Of a stretch of 64,000 nucleotides of DNA, positions 1 to 11,373 are shown piece after piece; within the stretch, counting starts at the first letter, position 1; each line of letters begins with the position of its first letter. Source of the DNA: Iris pallida (lineage: Eukaryota; Streptophyta; Magnoliopsida; Asparagales; Iridaceae). Below the pieces are notes generated by a model. That model saw only the letters and a list, made by a program, of their open reading frames with translations, was not told the DNA's origin and made no database searches. The DNA lies in the NCBI GenBank assembly GCA_029216955.1, contig JANAVB010009599.1:3608982-3672981 (forward strand). The letters run 5' to 3'. A program made the translations under genes and the position numbers.

Positions 1-2591
1 CTGGGGGTTGTCCAAGATTCCACTGCTGCTATCTTCTTGGGGTCCACAGATACCCCTTCTCCTGTGATAACATGTCCAAGAAAATCCACTTTATCTAAGA
101 AAAATTCATACTTGGAAAGCTTACCATATAGCTTCTCCTTCCTCAGAGTCTCCAAGACAATTCGCAGGTGCTTCTCATGCTCTTCTTGGGCCTTTGAGTA
201 GATCAGAATGTCATCAATGAAGACAACAACAAACTGATCCAAGTACTCATGTAAGACCTTATTCATGAGATTTATGAACACAGCTGGGGCATTAGTAAGA
301 CCAAAGGGCATGACCAAGAATTCATATTGTCCATACTTGGTGTTGAATGCCGTCTTCGGAATATCCGCCTCTTGAACCTTGACCTGGTGATATCCTGACC
401 TGAGGTCGATCTTCGAGAAAACCTTCGCTCCGTTCAGCTGATCGAAAAGGTCATTGATCCTGGGCAGAGGGTACTTATTCTTGATTGTGATGTTGTTCAA
501 TGCCTGATAATCTATACACATCCGCACGGATCCATCCTTCTTGGGCACGAACAAAATTGGTGATCCCCAGGGCGAAGCTCCATCTCTGATAAATCCTTGG
601 GCCTTCAGCTCATCTATCTGGTCCTTCATCTCCTTAGCCTCCTTGGGGTTTACTCTGTAGTTTCTCTGTGAAATAGGGGATGAGCCAGGTACAAGATCGA
701 TAGTGAACTCCACGTCTCGATCAGGGGGTAATCCGGGTAGATTGTCAGGAAAGACATCTAAGAATTCCGTTATCAGGGGATGAAGGGGTCTGGAATCTTC
801 GGTGATGGAGGTGTAGGAGACACACTCCAAGCTCTCTGGTGCTCGAGCTACTTCAAATTCAGGTCCTCCAGGTGGACTAAAGATAACACAACCCCGATGA
901 CAGTCTATCAGGACGTGTTGCTTGCTCAGCCGATCCATTCCCAAGACTACATCGTAGTTAGGAAGTGGCATAACAAGTAAGGGTGCTAGAAAGGTATGAC
1001 CGAAAATGGTGATGGGGCAGGTACAAGTCTCTGTGATGGGGATTGGTCCCCCTCCGGTTATAACTCTACAAATCACCTTACTACACCCTACATCTATATG
1101 GTATGCAGTAACAAATTCCGAAGATATAAAACTGTGCGAAGCTCCATAATCAAATAGGCATAAAGCTGGGTGCGAGTGTAATAAAATAGAACCTGCGATG
1201 ACATCTCCTTCAGGTTCTTGCTCCACTTCATGCTCTTCTACGGCCAAGGCAAAAGCTTGCCCGCCCCTGTGCTGATTGTAACGCTGCTGCTGGGTAGGAA
1301 GTGGACCCTTCTGTTGTCCAGCTCCAGCTCTGTTGAAAGCCGTAGGGCAGTCCCTGATCTGGTGGGTGGCAGACCCACAAGAAAGGCAGTGTCCCAGTCT
1401 CTTCCTGCAGATATCTGATGTGTGCCCGGGTCTCTTGCAATAGGTGCAGGTGATGTTCCTCTGCTGGTTCTGCTGGGGTGCCTTGTGCTGCTGTTGCTGA
1501 GAGGGCTTGTTGCTGTGGTTGTTGTTGGGCCTCTTGAAATTGTCCTGATGGTTACTGCTGGATCCGGGGTACTGCCTCTTAGTCCGGGTAGAGGAACTGG
1601 CTTCCACGTCTTGGGCCACCTTCAGCATTTTGTCGTATGTCTTGGCTCCATTTGCGGCAATCATGGTGCAGATTTTTTCCCGCAGTCCATGCCGGAACTT
1701 CTGGGAACGCTACACCGGGTCTGTTACCAGGCGAGGTGCAAACCTGCCAAGTTGGTTGAACTCGGCTGCGTACTCTTCAATGGTGCGATCTCCTTGCTTC
1801 AAGTCGTGAAACTGCCTTCCCATGGCTTGTAGGACATCTTCTGGGAAGAATTTCCTCTTGAATTGCTTCTTGAAAGATCGCCAAGAGATTCCTCCAGCCT
1901 GAAATCTTGGCTCGTTTCTGTACCATATGCTAGCCAAGTCCTGCAACTGTAGAGCTATCGCCTCCACCATGAGGCCGGGCAGAATTCGAGCAACATTGAG
2001 GATGCGCTCTATGTCATGGAGCCATTCGTCCGCGTATACAAGGCCTTCAGTTCCCTTGAAAGACCACGGGTTCATCTTTTTGAAACTTTCAATATCTCCA
2101 ACTTTCTCCTGGATAATTGACTCTCAGTCAGAAATATATTTCTCCAATGAAATATAAAAGATTACCAATTCTACCTTTCTTACCTTGACATGCCCTGGTT
2201 CCCTCTGGGATGAGTCGAGTGCCGCCATGGCGACATTGTGGGCATTCTCTATGCCCTCTCTCATGATCGCGGTCTGCTCGCGATCCACTTTTGCTTGAGC
2301 CCTCTGGGCCTCAAGTAATCCTCGTAGCAGGCCTACGAGCTCGGCGGGGTCCACTGGCACTGGTAGAGCAGCTGGAGGATTCGCGTCAGCAATCGAGAGC
2401 GTAGGTCTCGGGGGAATCGGTGCAGCTGCATGCACAGTGGAGGTATATGCAGCACGGGGAGTCCGTGCAGCACGAAGACGGGTACTAGGCTGCACTAGAG
2501 AGGGGTCTGACTGAGCTTGGGTAGGTGTGTTCCCGGAGGAAGAGAGCTCTTCGTCCGCAAGCCCTGAGCGAGTCGTCTTTCCTTTTGCCAT
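1..2591 (-). pseudogene. Ty3/gypsy gag-protease-reverse transcriptase, partial (element A)
   Basis: Minus-strand retrotransposon polyprotein that runs off the left edge. The chosen start is the ATG at 2591-2589 (protein begins MAKGK). The Gag core lies at 2075-1713, with the WSFKGTEGL..ADEWL start of a retrotrans_gag domain. Two linked zinc knuckles ([10 protein letters not shown] and CLSCG..H..DC) lie near 1455-1345. An aspartic-protease region follows near 1175-900, and RT motifs [16 protein letters not shown] and [12 protein letters not shown] run from about 540 to 195. From 1709 to position 1 the frame has no stop, so it continues to the left. Two stops interrupt the upstream part: TGA at 2121-2123, which lies in a candidate 75-nt intron, and TAG at 1710-1712. 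The protease active site reads DYGA where the family has D-S/T-G, so this copy is probably inactive. RNase H and integrase would lie outside the window. Family assignment is confident; whether the intron is real is inference. Confidence 0.9.
2109..2183 (-). other. Candidate 75-nt intron inside gag of element A
   Basis: On the minus strand the sequence AAG|GTAAGAAAG gives a near-consensus donor (G of GT at 2183), and TTATCCAG|GAG gives an acceptor (AG at 2110-2109). Removing 75 nt keeps the gag frame (H-V-K joins E-K-V-G-D-I-E) and removes the in-frame TGA at 2121-2123. The interval is AT-rich and about the minimum length for plant introns. The splice signals and frame are seen directly; actual splicing is inferred. 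Confidence 0.5.
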
Positions 2592-2826
2592 CTTCTGAAA
2601 GGTTTGGGTACAAACACATAAGCAAGGGAGCCTAATAAATCTATAAGCAAGCAAAAATAGATATTACTATATGTAATTTCAGCCCTATGATGTAACAGGG
2701 TAAAAATTATCTAAGTGTTCTAGTTGTTTCTATTGTCAGTTTTCCTAAAGTCTTATCTAAACCTAGGTCAAGTTACAGAACTGCATGTTGGTCTAGACTA
2801 AGTTGACCAGACCAATTTACAGAACT
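2592..2826. other. Untranslated leader of element A
   Basis: This lies between the gag start and the primer-binding site of element A and is AT-rich. No ORF or recognisable motif was seen; it fits a retrotransposon 5' leader read on the minus strand. Confidence 0.5.
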
Positions 2827-2844
2827 GACCTGCATGGGCCACCA
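2827..2844 (-). promoter_or_regulatory. Primer-binding site of element A
   Basis: The minus strand reads TGGTGGCCCATGCAGGTC. The identical 18-mer occurs beside the right LTR of elements B (11347-11364) and G (45628-45645), with a variant beside the chromovirus LTR (62599-62616). Its place just inside the 5' LTR fits the (-) strand primer site. It starts with TGG, as expected for pairing to a tRNA CCA end. The tRNA was not identified. Confidence 0.6.
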
Positions 2845-2849
2845 CGGTG

Positions 2850-3037
2850 GCAGTAAGCTGTATCAAGCAGTGTAACACAACAGGCAATTGTCTAACGGAA
2901 ATAAAATATTTTATTAAAAATGAAACTGGTTCTGGAATGGAAATAACAAGACTGCAATAACACAAATTCATTTATTACAATTGTTCGAAAAACAAACAAA
3001 GGAAATGAAATGACGCCAACTTCTATGGTTCTGGGGC
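2850..3037 (-). mobile_element. Left fragment of the element A 5' LTR
   Basis: An LTR is expected directly beyond the primer site at 2827-2844. This fragment ends where element B begins at 3038, and the LTR should resume at 15740. The flanking pentamers are GGGGC (3033-3037) and GGGGT (15740-15744), a target-site duplication with one mismatch. The exact LTR terminus near 2850 cannot be fixed, because no TGTCAC-type end is visible and the element's other LTR is outside the window. Confidence 0.45.
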
Positions 3038-4384
3038 TGTCACGACCCGCACCCACTGTGAGGGTACGAGCACGTAACAACGTCCAGCCTACGCCGCAGT
3101 GTCGGCGGTAGAACGCTGTTCTAGGTCACTATCTAACCAATCAAATCACACAATTATAAAATGTACTTGTCAAAATATCAACTCCGAACGGAGGACAAGT
3201 ATAGATATAATGTAATCTCAATCACAGTCTAAGAACGATATGATAGCACAGAAGATTAAAACTAAGACTAATAACAGAATAAAACCAACAACTAATAATA
3301 TAATCTCAGAAAATCTCAACTACAAATCTCAACTTATATACAACTCCAGTTCTAAAACATGAAAGCTAAAATATGACAACTAGCTAAACTCCCGATCACT
3401 CCTGAGTGTCGGGACCATAGGTAGCTAAGACATCTCCTGATCCATAATATGTAGGGCATGAGTCCTCAGGGCAATCATGTGTAAAATTTACAACAGGTCC
3501 AGTCAGGACAGGAACGAGTATAACTCATCAAGAAAACCCAAGTAATGACAGGGAACTATAAAGCAGTTATAGACAGTTTTATTGATGAACATGGTGGGTT
3601 ATATTCAAGTAATGGTATGGAAAGACAGATAAGTACAAGGAAAGTAAGGTAACTAAAACAAGAGCGGAATCATGGCAATGGAGACTGTAAATGTAAACTA
3701 GCTGAACTAGAGTAACATGGTAAGTCCAGGCAGTAATGTAAACCAAGTGTAATCCTATGTAAATCCAGTACGAGATGAATCTAATACAAGATGAATCCAG
3801 TACAAGATGATTCTAGGTAGTGATCACGAATCCAGGTGAGTCCAGCTATTCTAACAATGTGTTTTAAAATACCGAGATCGACATGTAAACGGCTGTAGGT
3901 AATCAGGCACATCTCTCACTGATCAGGCGAGAGATGGCTATGCTTCCAGTAGATTCCAGTTTGGAGATTCCAGATTTGGGGTATGTCTACATGCCTTACT
4001 CAATATTTTCCCGCCCCGCAATACAAGTGAATCCAGTATAAGACACGAGAATCGAGAGAGTCCAGCCAAACACGATACTAGTAATGAATCCAGAAAGATT
4101 CCAGTAGTAGAGGCCAGGTAATATGGTAAGTGTGTCGCATACATGAATCCAGAAATATCCATACGTGTGGTATCAGAGAATCACATAAAACTAAATAGAA
4201 CTGAAGTACAGTAACTGGTAAATAAATGAGAGAACTATCAGAGAATGTACTCGTCTGATACTCTGAAAAGAGTAGTGTAATGTCAGATGTCTGCACCGGA
4301 GTCACAATGTCCTAAATAGAGCAGTACAGGTTATAATGTGTTTAAAATAAGACAAATGATGGTTATGATGCAATCTACATGATT

Positions 4385-4640
4385 TCTAGGCCAATCTAGG
4401 TCAAAGTCAACTCTAAGTCAAACCTGGTCAACCGTTTAGGTCAAACTAGGTCAAACAAAGTCATATTAGGTCATACTAGGTCATAGCAAGTCAAAGTAAG
4501 TCAAACTAGGTCAATCTAGGTCAAGGGTTGGCTTACAGTTGACTTTTGGTCAAATGGTCAACTCTGGTCAATCCTCAAGTCAAACTATGTCAAAAGTCAA
4601 ACTTGGTTAAGCTTCTAGTCTATCAAGTCAATATCTAGGG
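4385..4640. repeat. GGTCAA/AGTCAA degenerate short-period repeat in LTR B
   Basis: A 250-bp stretch carries many copies of AGGTCAAA, AAGTCAAA and AGGTCATA at irregular spacing of roughly 8-12 bases. The same array recurs at about 12725-12960 in the other LTR, where one AGGTCATACT unit is missing. No function can be assigned. Confidence 0.7.
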
Positions 4641-4708
4641 TTAACAATTTGCTAAGGTATTTCTAGGTCTATCTATAAGTATAGGATATGATACCACAAC
4701 CTCATCAC

Positions 4709-4710
<2 letters not shown>

Positions 4711-4748
<38 letters not shown>

Positions 4749-4765
4749 ATATATATATATATATA
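4711..4765. repeat. (TA)n microsatellite
   Basis: Dinucleotide TA tract interrupted once by TTTTA in the left LTR of element B. The right LTR has a shorter uninterrupted tract at 13037-13074, so this is one of the main length differences between the two LTRs. Confidence 0.9.
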
Positions 4766-7445
4766 CCTACAACTATATATGCCTATGCATCACAACTTGC
4801 TAACTCATTTAATATATACCCTCATACATATTTATACCTCATCCCTTAACTTCGTATACACTTGCCTCTCAACCCATCTAATACTCCCACAAGACACATT
4901 CCTAAACCTCTAATATCCTTGACACTCACAATCACACTCACCATGGCCTATGCCACTCTCTCACACTCACACACTAACTCAAATCCTAACTCAACTTCCA
5001 ACTAAATTTCTAACCTAAACTCTAACTCACTAAACACACACACTAGACAAACACAAACCTCCCTCTCATAGGTAATCTTCACATACCCTTCACTGCCTCT
5101 TCTCATTTCTAACTCCCTTAACTCTCTACTCATTCTCACACTCAAGCAACCAACCAAGCCAACCCTGGCCTAGGCAGGGCAGCACCCTGCTGCTTACTGC
5201 TGCTGGGGCCTGCCTGCAGGGCAAGGCAAGGCCTGCCAAGCAAGGCCAACCAATGAGCAAGCCAAGGCCAAGTCAGGCCTAGGCTTAGCAGCACACTGCC
5301 TCTGCTATTCAACCCTCACCCCCTCTTCAATCTAATTCACCTATAACATATTACAACATGCATATAGACATATATTTATATACTTTCAAATTTATGAATC
5401 TACCTATACATCTAAACTTATAATTAAACCAGCAAAACCAATACATATATAAAACTGAAACTAAGAATACTCAAACCATTTAGAACCCTTAAACTCAGTT
5501 AACACTTCAAATCAACCCATTTCAGTTTTCAAAGGCTAAAATCCAAACCAAGTTTTAATTCTCAGGTTCATGGTTTAGTACTCATCAAGGTTAACATTCA
5601 GAAGAACCCAAATCGATTTTGTACACATCCAATTTAAGCTCAGTTTTAAACCCCATAACAATCCCAGTATTAATATGTAAATCACAGTTAAAATTTACAT
5701 TTAAATCTCAACCATTTCATTTTCATCATCATTAAAAAAACTCTGAAAAAAATAGAACTGAACACAGGTATCAGACAGTTAAACAATTCAAACCAAAACC
5801 ATTTGAAAACCTAATTAATTCATTCGAAGTCAAGGGGAAATATATACCAACATAGGGGGGGGGTCTAGTCGTGTCCTTCCGTGTCAATCAGTGACACAAA
5901 ACGTGTCCAAACACGTGTCTGAACCGTGTGTAAGTGTAGGTACAGTGCAGTGAAGGAGGGGGCTCGTGTACGTGTGTCGAGCCCTTTAGGACACGACACA
6001 CGAACCCACAAGTGTCGTGCACGTGTCCACAGTTAGTCTAGGTCTAGGGCTTGGGTTAGGGTAGCCTGACACGAGTCCAAGTTACCTCGTGTCCGTGCAC
6101 GAAGTGCGTATCATTGTGCGTTTTCACGCGTGTGCAGCACAGGCAAGGATCGGTGCGATCGAGTTTTCTCTCGATCCACTCGATCAATTCGCCTCAATTT
6201 TTGTGTGGGTGATGGCAGACAGTGCCCACACGTGTCCACAAAAATTCAGCTCACGAGAGTCCGTGTCGTGTCCTGTGTCGACCCCGAGCAGCAGGGCACT
6301 GTGTTCGCGCGCGCGGCAGCGTGTTCGTATCCCCGTGTGGACATGACACGAAACTGAAATTAGGAAAACATTACAGAAATGCATAAGCAAACCCTAGATC
6401 TAGGTTTCCATTCAAATGGATTTGCAAAAACAGCAAATCGAGTCGGTTCGGGCATTTCGTCGAACACCTAGCTATTAGGTTCGATACGTGTCCGATATGG
6501 ACACGTAACCTAATACAAATGACACAAAATTCCTCCAGAAGTTAGGGGACACCTATTCCTAAGCCATCATGCAATAAAATCGAGATTAAAACACAATTTG
6601 AGGGTGGTTACCTATGAGTGCAAATTGCAAGAAAAGCTCCAAATGGGGGGTGTTCCTTTTGATGGCCAAAAGCTCCAAATTGATCCCAAACTGAAATTAA
6701 CCTCCAGAAATGATAACTATACAGAAATTAGAACCTAATGCAAAAGACTAGGATTAAAAAGGAATTAAAATGGATTTATGGGGATTTTTGGAAAGGGGAA
6801 AAATACATTTCTTTCCCATGTGTTGAAATGAAATAAAGAGGCAAGCCCTAATGAATAAGTGTTGAAATAGGGTGGGGATTCCTATGGCTGGTCATAAGCT
6901 CAATAATTAGGGTTAGGGTTTACTAAATGGCCCATGGGCTTAAGTCATGATCAATCAAATCATTAAGCCATAAGTCATTTCATGAAACCACAAGCCATGA
7001 CTTAAATTCACTTAAACTAATCCACCTAATCCAAAATTTGTTTCTAATGACTAAAAGTAGGTTAACCTAAGTTAGACTAGGGTCACCATGGCTAGGGTTA
7101 TCTTATAGGCTAGTTCACTAGGTCTCAACAAGTCAAGGTCAACTAGAATTCACCAATTCAACAAATCATCAAATAATTCAAGTAAGTCAAAATGACCAAA
7201 TTACCCCTAGGCTAAAAATGATAATTAAATCATCCTAATGACACGGTTAGGCTCTAGGTCATGCAGTCTCTAGGATTTCACTAGCAGCACATCAAAATTA
7301 CAAGTCATGACTTAAAGCAGTTTTTAAATAGTTTAAAAATTAATAAAAATCACCAAAAATCATAATGTGTAATAATTATCAATAAATAATTATTATAATT
7401 ACAAAATTTTAAAATTACCCTCATCTGGAAAACTGGGTGTTACAA

Positions 7446-7459
7446 TCCTACCCCCCTTA
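7446..7459 (-). promoter_or_regulatory. Polypurine tract of element B
   Basis: The minus strand reads TAAGGGGGGTAGGA directly upstream of the 3' LTR, the expected position for priming of plus-strand DNA. Just beyond it lies ATTTCGTCCTCGAAATT on the plus strand. A closely similar motif is found beside the polypurine tracts of elements G and J. Confidence 0.75.
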
Positions 7460-7521
7460 GAAAAATTTCGTCCTCGAAATTAAGATGATCGTGCCCTTCC
7501 TAGGTTAAACCCTCCAATCAA

Positions 7522-8586
7522 TCAAAGTCGAAGCAACACAATCCTACTGGTCGTGATTCCAGTCTCGATCAGGGTAACTACACTATCTAGCATATCACAA
7601 GCAATATCCTGGCAGGTACTAATGGAATCACACAGGAAAGTGGGGAGGAAGAATGAGAAGGACAAACCTGCTAACCCATCACCTGCAGCGTCGGTCTCCT
7701 TGACCGCCATCGCAAAAGCTCCACCCATCTGGTGCTGAGCTACAGGTGGCCTAGCTCCCTCAAAAGGAGGTGCAAAGGGACAATCTATCTTCTGGTGGGC
7801 TTCAGATCCACAGGAATAGCAAACCTTCAGCCTCTTCCTACACTGCTCCCTGGTGTGTCCCAACTTCCTGCAGTAGGAACAACTGATCGTCTTCGGGTCC
7901 TGACCCCGATACTGATGCTGCACCTGCTGAACCATCACTGGTGCCCGGGTCTGCTGAATCTGTACGTGTGGCCTCTTGGCCTGGCCTCCGCTGCTGCTAC
8001 CACTCTGGAAGTCACGACCCCTCTTCAGCTTCAACCCCAGGTCGTCCTCCATTGCCATAGCCCCAGAAAATATCTCTGCAAAGGTAGCGTTCCGGTCGCT
8101 CTTAGTCAGCGACCGAACCTCCCTAATCAAACCCCGGCAAAACTTCCTCGCCTTCGTCTTCTCAGTCAAGTCATCTATGAACCGGGCCAATCGATAGAAC
8201 TCCCCGGCGTACTCAGCTACCGTCTGGTTCCCCTGAACCAGACCCTCAAACTGTGCCTCTATGCCTCCCAAGGCCACATCAGGAAAGAACTGCTCCTTGA
8301 ACAGTTCCTTGAACTGCGCCCAAGTCTGACCCTCAACTCCCACCCTGGGATCTGTCTGGTACCACGCACGGGCTAAGTCCTGCATCTGACTGCCCGCCCC
8401 CTCGATATGGAGTCGATCTGGTATCTATGCCAGCATGAATATCTCCTCGATATGCTCTATCCAGTCATCTGCATAATGAATGCCCTCAGTGCCCAGGAAC
8501 TCTCTGGGATGCATCTTCTGGAAGTCCTGTATATCCTTCTCCTTCCGACGAGGCTGCTGCTGCTCCCCCTGAGCAGTCACCATCTC
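7522..8586 (-). pseudogene. Gag, C-terminal part (element B)
   Basis: This encodes a retrotrans_gag domain (DLARAWYQTDPR.., FKEQFFPD, AEYAGEFYRLARF). A basic linker and two zinc knuckles follow: CSYCRKLGHTREQC and CYSCGSEAHQKIDC. A TAG near 8424 separates this from the upstream segment (..ILRHPREF..DDWIEHIEEI), which stays in the same frame up to the solo-LTR junction at 8586. After about 40 residues past the knuckles, where protease would begin in a full gypsy element, the frame runs into unrelated sequence and stops at 7522. Pol is therefore absent. Family assignment is certain; the ancestral function as a nucleocapsid/capsid protein is known for the family. Confidence 0.85.
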
Positions 8587-10750
8587 TGTCACGCCCCGAT
8601 CCGGGAAATCGCTCGTCCTCGCTAGATTTCACCCGAATCATCGTCCTCGCTGGGGCGTGATGCCGCACGAGCCTGGAGTTGCGCTCGTGCAAGGCAAGAT
8701 AATGGATTCACATAGTGTTTATCTCAATTGATAACATAAGCAGCGGAAGGGAACAAAGTATAACATAAGAATCTCTTTTATTCATAATGAACTGAAGATT
8801 ACAAAGGCTCTGAATAGCCCAACATATATGCCAATTGGCTACAACGCTCATGATCTCTCTAGCTCACAAAGGATTACATTGTTCCATACATTATGCCTCT
8901 TTATAGCCACCAAGTAGTCTTCGGCCGAACATCTCCATGTCGCAAGTCCGAACGCCTATGCGGTAGCTCCTCTTGAACGCCAAGGACTCCATGCCTCGGC
9001 ACGTCCAAGCCAAGCCCCGCCCCGAGCCGATCATAAACTGAGCCTGCACATAAACTAGTGGGGGATTAGTGCTTTCGTCCTCGCTTCGCACTGAACAAGA
9101 CCCGCTCGCACCCAAATCAAACACTAATTCATTTAGTGAAACATGCATCTTAATTAGTGATCTTGCTATTTAGCTTTAGGATCAGTTTCATGGCAATGTT
9201 TACGCATAGCAACTTTATCATAATGTGTCCACTACCGTGTTCCTGCAGCAGATACAGTTAGGCATAATCTGAACATAATCATAGTGATCGTGCACATCTC
9301 CATCCCATATTGCCTAGCCTGCACGGGTTAGAACTTAACATAAAATTATATCATTCACGCAACAACCGACCATAAACTTAGACCATGCATAGGGGTCGCA
9401 GGCCCTGCGCCTGCACCCAACTCTCATCTCAGCCCACTGGCCCTAACTATATGAAGGTCACGGTGTTTCGCACCGTAATGGACTTGGCATCTCTTATGTG
9501 TAAGCCTATGATCACTTCGATACGGGTTGCTAGCCCAGTATCCGAAGGATCCCAAACTTACGGATATCATAGCTTATCACAGCACTGGACGGCCGCAATC
9601 TGTCCGAATGTTGTGCACCATAAATACCACACATAATTCCCTCCTAGGCCGAACGGTCCCGGCGCCCCGGCGTAACCGTTCGAGGGAAGCCGCACCCGTG
9701 CACGGGCCATCCGAGTCCATTGACCATACAATACGCGCCATAGCAAACACACATAACATTCCAACCAAATCCTCCGTTGCATAAACATAGTCTCGATCCA
9801 TAAACGATTTCCCGTGCCATAAACATATTCACGTCTCATAACATAATCCACCATCCATATGGGGAGCTCCGTCGGCGTTATGCCGCAACACATCCATATT
9901 GATGCACGACGCCCAACGGCTTAGTCGTCTCGTACTCATATTCAGCGTGTACCATTCGTAAGTTATTCTCATAGCCTAATTCCGTAGTTACTTAGTCATT
10001 TCATAGCATAAGTGCCCGAGGGCACGCTCAGCGCCGAAATCAATGTTCTACGCCTAGTGTTCAATGTTCTCGGAGCCGTGCACATGATGCACGTCTCAGT
10101 ATCGTCTTTCAATGTTCTACCATCATTGCCCTACCGCGACCCGTACACTTGATGCATGTCGCTTAAATTGTTCGATTGTTCAATGTTCTATCTTAGTGTT
10201 CGACACATATTTAGACACTTACTCGTCGAGCCACGCTCGCTTACTTAATAGCAACTTTACGCATACGATGATATGTTTTATTAGACGTGAAGGAGTAGGG
10301 AGAGAGAGTCAAGAACCCGCCCATCTTAAGTCGATACGCCTTGCCGTTTTGCCGAGTTGAAGCGGCTTCCTTCCATAACTTGGTCGCATAGCTGACTCCT
10401 GAACTTAGCCATTCCTTTGAACTACTCGGTTGATTTGGCCTCTCGCGCCCATGCCACAATCCGTTGCAAGGCCACAATTTGGTTTCGCGGACACTTCACG
10501 GCATAAGGCAAAATGCCGACCTCTTATCGTCCAGCGTAAAAGCATAGCCTGCACACCAGATTAACTAAAGTCAGCACTTGCTCAAACGAGACTTATCCTT
10601 TGCATCGATTCGATTCATAGATTCAAACCGACTCAAAGCTTACCTTTGGCCAACGTAACCCTCGCATCGATTCGCATCGATACCTCATCGGGTCAACGCA
10701 ACTCTTCGAGTCAACGACTCATCGTAATGCACCGTACGGAGGGCATTACA
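8587..10750 (-). mobile_element. Solo LTR, 2.16 kb, inserted in element B gag
   Basis: Plus-strand ends are TGTCACGCCCCG and GGGCATTACA, giving the expected TG...CA termini. The element is flanked by a perfect 5-bp duplication ATCTC (8582-8586 and 10751-10755). There is no internal region, so the full element was probably lost by LTR-LTR recombination. A diverged LTR of the same family lies in the opposite orientation at 29680-31465. No real coding sequence was seen inside. The minus orientation follows from TGTAATGC at the right end. Confidence 0.9.
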
Positions 10751-11103
10751 ATCTCCACGGTAGTACGAACTAGCTGATGTGCCTCGTTAATCCCCTGACG
10801 GAAATCGGTAGTCTACCGCTGCTGCTGCTGCTGGTGAGACGCCAGAATCCTCTCCACGAAAGAGAATCGATGAGCAGCATCTACCATCCCCGCAGGTGGA
10901 GGCTGCTGCGGTGGAAGGATCTCAGGAAGCACCGGGCTCTGCCTCCCAGCTAGTGGAGGTGCTCCTCCGAAAGCTGCTGAAACACCCACCCCAGCTGGCA
11001 TGACCGGGGCTGCGGTACCGGGAACTGGCTGCTGAAGGTGAGAGGTGGCAGACCCCTCTGCAGCGTCCCCCGGTCCTGGACGATGTGATCTCGTCTCAAC
11101 CAT
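10751..11103 (-). pseudogene. Gag, N-terminal part (element B)
   Basis: It begins with an ATG at 11103 (MVETRSHRPGPGDAAEG) and runs through a proline/alanine-rich N-terminus with FSFVERILASHQQQ to a TAG at 10813-10815. The remainder up to the solo-LTR junction continues on the other side at 8586. The element B primer site lies upstream at 11347-11364. A start 10 codons further upstream is possible, but MVETR resembles gypsy Gag starts better. Confidence 0.7.
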
Positions 11104-11346
11104 CCTGGAGACACAGATCAAACAAGAAATCAATACTGAGATAGAAGCGATAAATCAAGGGAGGACAGTTAATTTCAAGGAAGACAAATCAGCAAGATGT
11201 ATAGATGGTATGAATTGAAGCAGAATTTTTTTCCTAACTGTGATTGAGCGCCTCTCTGTTAAAGCCTATCTCTCAGTCCTATCGCAGGCTCGCAGCAGTA
11301 CAACTATGTCGTCGTACTACCACGATATCGCACTAATGCGACTCTC

Positions 11347-11364
11347 GACCTGCATGGGCCACCA
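11347..11364 (-). promoter_or_regulatory. Primer-binding site of element B
   Basis: The minus strand reads TGGTGGCCCATGCAGGTC, nine bases inside the LTR end at 11374. It is identical to the sites of elements A and G. The tRNA was not identified. Confidence 0.65.
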
Positions 11365-11373
11365 CTAAAAACG

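Larger units (their letters stand above)
3038..7444 (-). repeat. Left (3') LTR of element B, 4.4 kb
   Basis: It aligns along its length with 11374-15739. It contains a GGTCAA-rich stretch (about 4385-4640), a (TA)n tract (4711-4765), and a GC-rich stretch dense in CGTGTC/CACGTG motifs (about 5870-6350). ORFs inside (such as 6089-6346) resemble no known protein and are judged fortuitous. The minus-strand LTR begins TGTAACACCC at 7444. The size is unusual; most plant gypsy LTRs are shorter. Confidence 0.9.

Noticed and set aside
3037..3038. Perfect 5-bp duplication for element B
   Set aside because: The flanks are GGGGC and GGGGT, so the duplication is imperfect; it is reported with that caveat.
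7732..8376. 214-aa plus-strand ORF
   Set aside because: It is antisense to the Gag of element B, which has clear domain motifs.
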